Below are positions 56,898 through 64,000 of a stretch of 64,000 nt of DNA, piece by piece. The notes beneath the pieces were generated by a model. The model saw nothing but the letters and a program-made list of their open reading frames with translations, was not told where the DNA came from and ran no database searches. Position 1 is the stretch's first letter. The number at the start of each line of letters is the position of its first letter. This DNA is from Heliopora coerulea (taxonomy: Eukaryota; Cnidaria; Anthozoa; Scleralcyonacea; Helioporidae): assembly GCA_030142905.1 (NCBI GenBank), contig JASJOG010000011.1, positions 2,729,001 to 2,793,000 on the forward strand, written 5' to 3'. A program made the position numbers and the translations under genes.

Positions 56898-57019
56898 AAA
56901 GGAAATAATAGAGGTTTTTTTGAAAGTGGTTGGAAAAAAAATTGTCGAAGTTTTCAAAGTTAAAGGGAAACTCAAGCGAAAACCAGTGAAAGTTTTTGTT
57001 TGTAAACTACTTTGTGGGA

Positions 57020-57022
<3 letters not shown>

Positions 57023-57051
<29 letters not shown>

Positions 57052-57070
57052 CCCCCCTCTCTTTCTCTAT

Positions 57071-57103
<33 letters not shown>
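57023..57103 (+). repeat. (CT)n-(CA)n compound microsatellite
   Basis: A CTCTCT run with a CCCCCC break is followed by a CACACA run. It lies between Par-6 and the receptor gene. Confidence 0.95.
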
Positions 57104-57104
<1 letters not shown>

Positions 57105-57339
57105 TCATCAGCGTAACTAGTTCAAGAGCGTTTAGAAGGGTTAAACTTCTTCTTGAGCCGCCACGTCAAAAAATACAACTTTGTCGCAGCAAATGATGGA
57201 AAACCAGGGCGATCATATGGAGCCTCCATATCATCACTGAGGGTTTCCTAACCCAAATCACTGAGGTCTTTTGATCAATGAGATTATCTCATTGTACATT
57301 GTCATTGTTGCATTGAGTCATGGTCTGAAAGCATCATTC

Positions 57340-57650
57340 ATTTCACTTCAGAATCATCCTCAGGGTAACACGAAGAGAACATTTCATAATTGACCTACAC
57401 TGCTAAAGTCAACCAGAAAAGTTGACAAGAGCAGCATTCGAACACGCATCTTCGAGTTACCGGAGCGCTGCTCTACCAATTGAGCTATTGAGTCAACTGG
57501 GAACAGCATGCCCGTTTTATCCTATTCAAGTGCACGAGAGATTCTCGGCGACAACTTAACACTCGATATCCATGAGGATGCGTAGTGTTTCGATTCTATT
57601 TCAGAATCATCCTCAGGGAGACATGAAGAGAAAGATTCATTCAGAACAAA
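57340..57650. repeat. Palindromic-family tRNA-like repeat, copy 3
   Basis: Minus-strand tRNA-like block (GCTCTACCAATTGAGCTATT) within sequence matching 26545-26825. The tail word TTTCAGAATCATCCTCAGG appears at both ends (57348 and 57599), so this may be two overlapping copies or a tail-to-tail insertion. Confidence 0.65.
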
Positions 57651-58394
57651 CTTTAAAACGTCGTTTGTTCACTATTATTTGCACTTTTATCTTTGAAAGT
57701 GCACCTAATTCAATCGACAAGTCACCAACACCCTTTAAAAATCTAGCCCAACCTCTAGCCTCAGAGTTAACTATTCTCATTGTCAACAGCCCTGGTGACA
57801 CATCCCTTCCCCGTTATCCCAGACCCACCGCTAGAATAGCCACCCATAGCTCGAAGCAGGAAGGTAGGAAATTATAGAATGAACTAGGTTTTTAGCAAAA
57901 TTCAAAGGAATTTTGCAAATGCTCCAAGCAATGTATTGTAAATTTCCTGATATTCGCAACAAGAACCATAACCAGACGACAATTCCAAAAAGTAAAGAGT
58001 AAAACATAATCCGAAAAATGTCATCAAGCAAACAAGATGACATATTATTCAGTTTATTGCAAGATTATTCTTTGCAATAAACTTTCCCAAATGTTTCACG
58101 CAGTCAATGAAAAAATCCAACTAAGTCAGGAACTCATGGTACAAACAACTGATGTTGTTTCTTCACAACGTGATACAGTTTCCGAAAACACCCAATGAAC
58201 CTTCAATTTTTTTTTATCTCACTTCTATACTTCCTTTCCTGAACCAATTTGGCCAGTGTGCATATCCTGTAAGTTCATGATTAGTCTTGAAATATCTTTG
58301 TGTGAGCTATTTTAAGAAAGATGTCAGAACTAGAGTGAAAGTTGTTTAATATCTTTAAAAATATCTGGCTACAGTATACATTGGGTAGTTTTAT

Positions 58395-58545
58395 TCTCGT
58401 GCACTTAAATTGGATAAAAACCTTCCTCCAATCCCTGTGGACTCGATAGTTCAACTGGTTGAGTAGCAGATAGGTATCGCGAAGGTGCGAGTTCAAATCC
58501 CGCTCAAGTCAACATTTTTCAGTTGACTTCGGCAGTGTCAGATTA
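58395..58545 (+). repeat. Palindromic-family tRNA-like repeat, half copy
   Basis: Contains the plus-strand tRNA-like block (GACTCGATAGTTCAACTGG ... GAGTTCAAATCCCGC) and the right terminus CAGTTGACTTCGGCAGTGT. The left arm is absent. Confidence 0.7.
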
Positions 58546-60180
58546 TCATGAAAAGTTTCACGAGCAAGCCGGGATACTATAATAATAGGAAATTTTAGTT
58601 TCTCACAATGAAACATAGCCTATTTCTGTAAAGTATTTTTTTTATTACAGAAGAAATGAAAAAGAACTGTCCTTAAAGAGTAGAAAATTTTCCTCATTGC
58701 TGGGCATGTTGATTTCAATACTCAACTTCTCAGCTTGAGAAATCAAAAATTCTTCTCAAAATGAAAAAAAATACCCTAAATCTTTGCGCTACTTTCACAA
58801 TAGACCATAACAGTTGAGCAAAAAAGACTGTAATGGTAAATTATAGAGAGCGTTGAACAAATATTGTTTTTCTGCTTCTCATTACGCCAAAGTTCCACGT
58901 GTGTGTGCCGCCATAATTTATTGGATAAGTTGGGCTTTAGTATTCTTTCAGTTGCAAAATTAGGTTTTGCGCCTAGTTCGTCCACTGCTTCGATTCTACT
59001 GTCATACTGAGTTACAGAGTTTCAATACTGCCCGAAAAGTCCGCTCGTGGCTACACCAAGAACTTGGAGCGCCTTCCATTGGCATGATTTTACTGGTCAC
59101 TTTGGTGTCTCTTGTGCTTGGTGTTGTTAATGGAAGGATCAGAAGCCTTGACATACCATGTACTAAGTACTCGTGGTCGTCCTTCGGCGCGAAATATGCT
59201 GCCAGAATGGACTTCTTCGTACATTACGCCCAAAATATTCGGTCACAATCCCGAAAATTGTCATATATCTTCCAAAGACCAACAGGACTAACGAGGTTAA
59301 CCAGGAATGTGGACAATGCCCTTGCAAACAGAAAGAATTGCTCCATACAGTATGTCTATCCTTGACTCAGAGAAGCTCAAGGCTCTCGAGGTGTGTAAGT
59401 TCATATATCAACACGTAATATATCTTGGAGCGATTATCCAAATGAAAAAATTTATTATGACGTGAATCATACGCTTTGGGACGAACTAGCAAGTCGACGA
59501 GGCATAAGCTTATTCACGTTTATTGGGTTCAAAAAATTACGCAGACTTGTTTGTGTCAAGTGGCAATCGTTCCTGAACAGAGCTGTTAAATTATGTGGGA
59601 TAATTGAGCTTCACGAAATGATAATTCCCTTTGGACGAAGCTTATTATCAATTCACTTTCTACGACGAAACGACCGCGCGATCGTAACATTTACCATTTA
59701 ATACATCTCTTACTTAAATAAGTAGTCAGGTGACCAGTAAATGATCATTGTACGAACGAATACAATATATATGTACAGATACATCACGTGTCCACATTAA
59801 GACGTATGTTAATCAACTGGTCAGTCTTTTACTTAGGGCATTATGTAGTAACAGTACCCCTTGGAGAGTTTTCGAAGCGATTTCTAAGTGCCTGAGTTCA
59901 TCTCACAAATCTCCGGTTTATCTACTTTGTATAACTACTGTTGACTACTCGACACATTTTCGTTGCGTAGGATACGGGCATGTCACCAGTTAACATCGAT
60001 CGAATTAATGGCCCTCAAAATGAGAATTTTAACAACGTTAAAATTTAGTTGTTAGAAGGAGGGTTATCTAAATGCCGAGTATTTCTTTACCGGTTTCTAT
60101 TGGCAGCATGTCTAAAACGAAGAAAAAATGGAATAAAATTAGTAAAATATAGAAATGGCATCAACATTGACAAAATCTAA
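58546..60180. other. Intergenic or intronic stretch, nothing recognised
   Basis: If the minus-strand receptor gene continues, this is part of its 3' portion or an intron. I searched both strands for a membrane segment, kinase-homology or cyclase motif and found none. An open plus-strand frame at 58967-59365 has a hydrophobic segment (IGMILLVTLVSLVLGVV) but no other support. Confidence 0.4.
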
Positions 60181-60185
60181 TAAGA

Positions 60186-60912
60186 CAACAAAACAGCAAC
60201 AACAACAACGACGACGACGACGACAACAACATCAACAACAATGACAACAACATCATCATCATCAACATTAACAGCAACAATAACAGCAACAATAACAGCA
60301 ACAATAACAACATCAACAGCAACAACAACTACTACAGCAACAACAACTACAGCAACAACAATAACAACAGCAACAACAATAACAACAGCAACAACAACTA
60401 CAGCAACAACAATAACAACATCAACAACAACAACAACTACTACAGCAACAACAACTACTACAGCAACAACAACTACTACAGCAACAACAACAACTACAAC
60501 AAAAACATTAACAACTACAGCAACAACAATAACAACAACAGCAACAACAACAACTACTACAACAACAACAACAACTACAGCAACAACAACAACTACAAAC
60601 AACAACAGCAACAACTACAACAACAACAACAACAACAACTACAGCAACAACAACAACAACTACAGCAACAACAATAGCAACTACAGCAACAACAACAACT
60701 ACTACAACAACAACAACAACTACAACAACAACAACAACTACAGCAACAACAATAGCAACTACAACAACAACAACAACAACTACAACAACAACAACTACAA
60801 CAACAACAACAACAACAACTACAGCAACAACAACAACAACTACAGCAACAACAGTAGCAACAGCAACAACAACAACTACTACAACAACAACAACAACTAC
60901 AACAACAACATA
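60186..60912. repeat. 700-bp AAC/ACT-rich trinucleotide array
   Basis: CAA, ACA, ACT and CAG-type trinucleotides on the plus strand form an imperfect array. Because the period is three, all frames stay open for long stretches (poly-Thr/Asn on plus, poly-Val/Ala on minus). It probably lies in an intron of the minus-strand receptor gene, just downstream of the exon at 61060-60965. Confidence 0.95.
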
Positions 60913-60964
60913 TTTAAAAAAAAATCTATGTTGACAAAAATCGGTTAAGTGGATGATCTCTTAC

Positions 60965-63126
60965 TCAATTGATCATTATCTCTCTTCTTCAGGCCAAGAA
61001 CGGTAAACTCGTATTTTACGTCAGCATTATTGTCAAATTTATGTTTACGGCCATCGATACCTGTTAAAAACAAAACACATCAATAGAAAGATCATGAATA
61101 GTGCTGGTCAAACAAACGAAAGACTTCAATACTGTGGAATATTACTCAAGCATATAACGATAAACTCGTTAAACCCCAACCTTTGGCACTGAGTGGCAGT
61201 TGTGAGTGCGCAAGTAGATAACCATGACCATACAGTGCAACAAAAAGGTTATGAATTTGTTGAAAAAATATTTTATGTCAATCATTCAAAACGAAAACAA
61301 ACTGTTTCAGATTTACTTGTTCTCTTACCTGTGAAATGCCTTCCTTTCAGCTTGTTCACGAGTCTTTCTCCGTTCAATTCTTCTCCAGCTGTTGTTGTTT
61401 CGTGTAATGCTTTAGCAAACTGCACCACGGCATCATATAGGTAGGCGGCAGCGTAAGGGGGCTGAGAACGAGAGAGAATTCCATGATCAAATGACATCAA
61501 AGTACTATAGACCGCCATCTTTGACCGCTCGTGCAGTGTGGTAGCGAAGTGGAGTTTCAGGAGTTCCACCTGCCACTGGTTCCAGAAACATCCAGAAACT
61601 GCGCTCGAAAACCACGAAATCTCCATACGTTCGTGATACTCAAACGTAAAACCCAGCAATGTTTTCCCCTACACGTTTGTACTTGTGCAACCTTGAGAAA
61701 CAGATCGGTTCAGCCGCCAGTTAGATACAGCACAAGAAACTGTGCAAGTACTTTCGTTCATTTTTATGCCAGATCACCGTGGACAACAACGCACAGATTG
61801 GGTATAACTACGTATTCAGCCTAGAGAAACGTTTGGATCCAGTCCCTCATTTGTTGCGTTTGAATTTTAATTGTCATGAAAGAAAAGATTTCTGCATGGT
61901 GAGGGCCTATGCGACTTAAGTCGCAGCATCGTCGTCTTTCTTTGCTAACCACAGTAAATTTAGCCGTATTTCAAACTCGTTTGCTTTGACTGACTTCGGT
62001 GGACTGATTTTTCAATTGGCAACTGTTGTTGTCTGGACAAAGGTAAGCGCAGCAAATTGCTGTAGTTCCCAATACTAAAGTAAAAAACTGGATCTGATTT
62101 CTGAGAAAAATCGAAGAAAAATCGACAAGAAAAATCCGAAGGAGGCTTAACTGTAACGAAGTTCGGTTGCTTTCACTGCTTGATTACTTATTCAGCTTTC
62201 CCAATCCGATCAAGTAATAAAGGGTATGAAATACGTTCAATCACCTTTAGTTTGGATCTCTGAACCAGACAGGCTCCATTCGAAAAGCCCATGCAGCCTT
62301 TATAAGCATTACTGTAAAACGGTTTTCGCGACGACCTCCGTTTTACTTCCGTTCTGAAAGCTTCGTACCCTTTGGTCCCTTTGGGATCTGGTTTCACTGA
62401 GATCACTAAGAGCTTCTTGAATGCTCTCTGGGTCATTCTGGACACTTCTTCAGAATAAGTACGGTATTCACTGAAGAACCATTTGAAGGGATATCTCACT
62501 GAGCTGTCGACATAATCTCTATCCAAATTCAAAGCGACGAAACCATAATCCGGTTTTTTGTCCAGACGTTTACGGATTTCAAGACACGTCATGATCTCCC
62601 GTATTTTGCCAAAACTCAAGAGAAATATTGTGACTAAAATTGGAAAGGATAAAAAGCATTACAGTGTTTTTCATTGCTCTTGTTAAGTATAAAATGCAGT
62701 TCTATGTTGTATATAATGACTAACTAGATCTAGTATGAAGGGATATTTGACTCGTTTTGCAAAAGAGCGAACCAAAACCATTTTCCCTTGAGCCAAGGAG
62801 ATACCATCATTCGACATAAGCAAAGATAACTTACCCTGTGATGCGGAGTTAATTGCTTTTGGAGCAACCTCGGATCCGTTTTTTAAGTAATCGGCTTCCA
62901 CTTTAATTTGACGACTAATAGCTATACCTTCTTTAGTTAAATGACGTACAAGGTGCTTTTTGACAGCCCGCCAGGTGCGTTGATCTTCGTAAATAATCGA
63001 GACGCGCTTCCAAAATTTAGCTTTTAAAAGTGCTGAAATCTTCAACACCGCTTTGTAACTGGATGGGTTCGTACGAGCGACGTTTGGGTATAGTTTCTTG
63101 TTTGAAACATGTGGATCTTGACCACC
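60965..63126 (-). CDS. ANF-type receptor ligand-binding domain, four internal exons
   Basis: Partial gene for a receptor with a type-1 periplasmic-binding-like extracellular domain, as in natriuretic-peptide-type receptor guanylyl cyclases. Exons in order: 63126-62835, 62633-62245, 61461-61329, 61060-60965; phases at the joins are 1, 0 and 1. Motifs follow the family order: QDPHVSNKKLYPNVARTNPS, AKFWKRVSIIYEDQRTW, SFGKIREIMTCLEI, DYGFVALNLDRDYV, KKLLVISVKPD, YAAAYLYDAVVQFAKAL, LKGRHFTG, then IDGRKHKFDNNADVKYEF. Signal peptide, first lobe start, membrane span and cytoplasmic domains are not in view, so guanylyl cyclase versus another ANF-receptor class cannot be decided. The exon 2 donor (AAG/GTGATT) is weak and less certain. 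Long AAC repeat follows in the next intron. Confidence 0.75.
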
Positions 63127-64000
63127 CTGCGGTCAAAAAATTAACGACATCAATAATGGAGACTTGGAAGATTAAGGCCTGCCGCAAATGCAAAAAAAGC
63201 ATTAAAAAACAAAAGAAAAACAAAACCGAGAGCATAAGTGAACAGCCATGGACTAATAGAAAGTTGTTTTTTTTGTTCGTTTGAAATAGATTTGGCACAT
63301 GACCAGTTAGAAGAAATTGGAGAGATAAAGGCCCAGTCCAAAGACCACATTTTAATAGAGTCGAATCTAGTTTACTTAAATTAGGGGACCTAAAGAAGGA
63401 CGAAAGAGTATAATTGTGAATAACTTTTGTTTGTTATAGTAAATGTAGCAAACGACAATATCAAAGTTGGAATCTGTGTGTCGAGCTTCGCTTATATTAA
63501 TGCTGTTTTCCACTGTACGAATTTCTTCGCGCGAAGCGCCCTTTTTTTGTTTCTTGAGCTTTCGGCTGAAACTAATGATGGGTCTACCAATTTAAACGAT
63601 GAAAAGTCGTTTCGCACAACGAAATTCGCCTGGTGGAAAACGGGCTTTATTCAACTCATCAGTTCGACGTTAAATGAAGCATGTCAAACTTTATCCAATA
63701 CATCGAATAGAGTTAACCAATCATGACGAATGAAATAAGTACATCCATAATTCCTTGCAAACTTCCTTTTTCGTAATGCTAAATTCGCCCTAAGATCTTT
63801 AAAATGACTGCCCGATTATAAATACAAAAAATATGTAACGTGAATAATCCTGCACGTCAGCAGTACTTTTATTAAATAAGGCGCACACTTTATAAAACAA
63901 AGTGTTCTCCAACTTTCTCTTAACCACAAGACGTCCAAGGAAAATTTTACTAATCCCCATAGTCTAATAAATCTACTTAACCGATGCTACGCCCCCAGTG
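63127..64000. other. Window edge upstream of the receptor exons
   Basis: Expected to hold the intron, and possibly an earlier exon, of the minus-strand receptor gene. No further exon of the ligand-binding domain could be identified, and the open frames on both strands show no motif. Confidence 0.4.

Noticed and set aside
58967..59365. Plus-strand frame with a hydrophobic segment
   Set aside because: Single transmembrane-like stretch only; no homology pattern, no exons around it, opposite strand to the receptor gene.
60177..60948. Poly-Thr/Asn (plus) and poly-Val (minus) proteins up to 235 residues
   Set aside because: Trinucleotide array without stop words in several frames.

Overview
The window is animal nuclear DNA. 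It is AT-rich, holds many short-exon genes with GT-AG introns, and is dense with retrotransposons, SINE-like repeats and small inverted-repeat elements. The gene content (a Par-6 polarity gene, hexa-EF-hand calcium-binding genes, an ANF-type receptor) and the repeat style suit an early-branching metazoan, most likely a cnidarian such as a coral or anemone. That placement is inference; nothing here fixes the species.

Layout. 1-7.3 kb: a BEL/Pao LTR retrotransposon whose pol is split by a LINE inserted on the opposite strand, followed by a probable 3' LTR. 7.3-17 kb: repeat-rich DNA with a SINE copy, a 736-bp direct repeat, a 324-bp tandem duplication and a second, decayed LINE with an esterase-type ORF1. 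17.3-23.5 kb and 31.6-40.0 kb: two same-strand paralogous genes of the calbindin/calretinin/secretagogin family. Each has 11 coding exons with identical intron phases. The 8 kb between them holds only repeats. 44.1-48.9 kb, minus strand: a seven-exon gene whose N-terminal half looks like the OB fold of the shelterin protein TPP1/ACD (tentative). 51.5-54.1 kb, plus strand: a complete three-exon Par-6 gene (PB1, semi-CRIB, PDZ). 61.0-63.1 kb, minus strand: four exons of an ANF-type receptor ligand-binding domain, with both ends of the gene missing.

The genes do not form a pathway or operon. The clearest biological story is the tandem EF-hand pair, where one copy has lost the two N-terminal calcium sites while the other keeps them but carries an altered fifth site. 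The second theme is mobile-element ecology: piggyBac-like TTAA elements, a hAT-like element, other terminal-inverted-repeat elements, tRNA-derived SINEs, and a palindromic repeat bearing tRNA-like sequence on both arms. I found no convincing previously unknown system. The items most worth checking are the EF-hand pair, the TPP1-like gene and the palindromic tRNA-like repeat.
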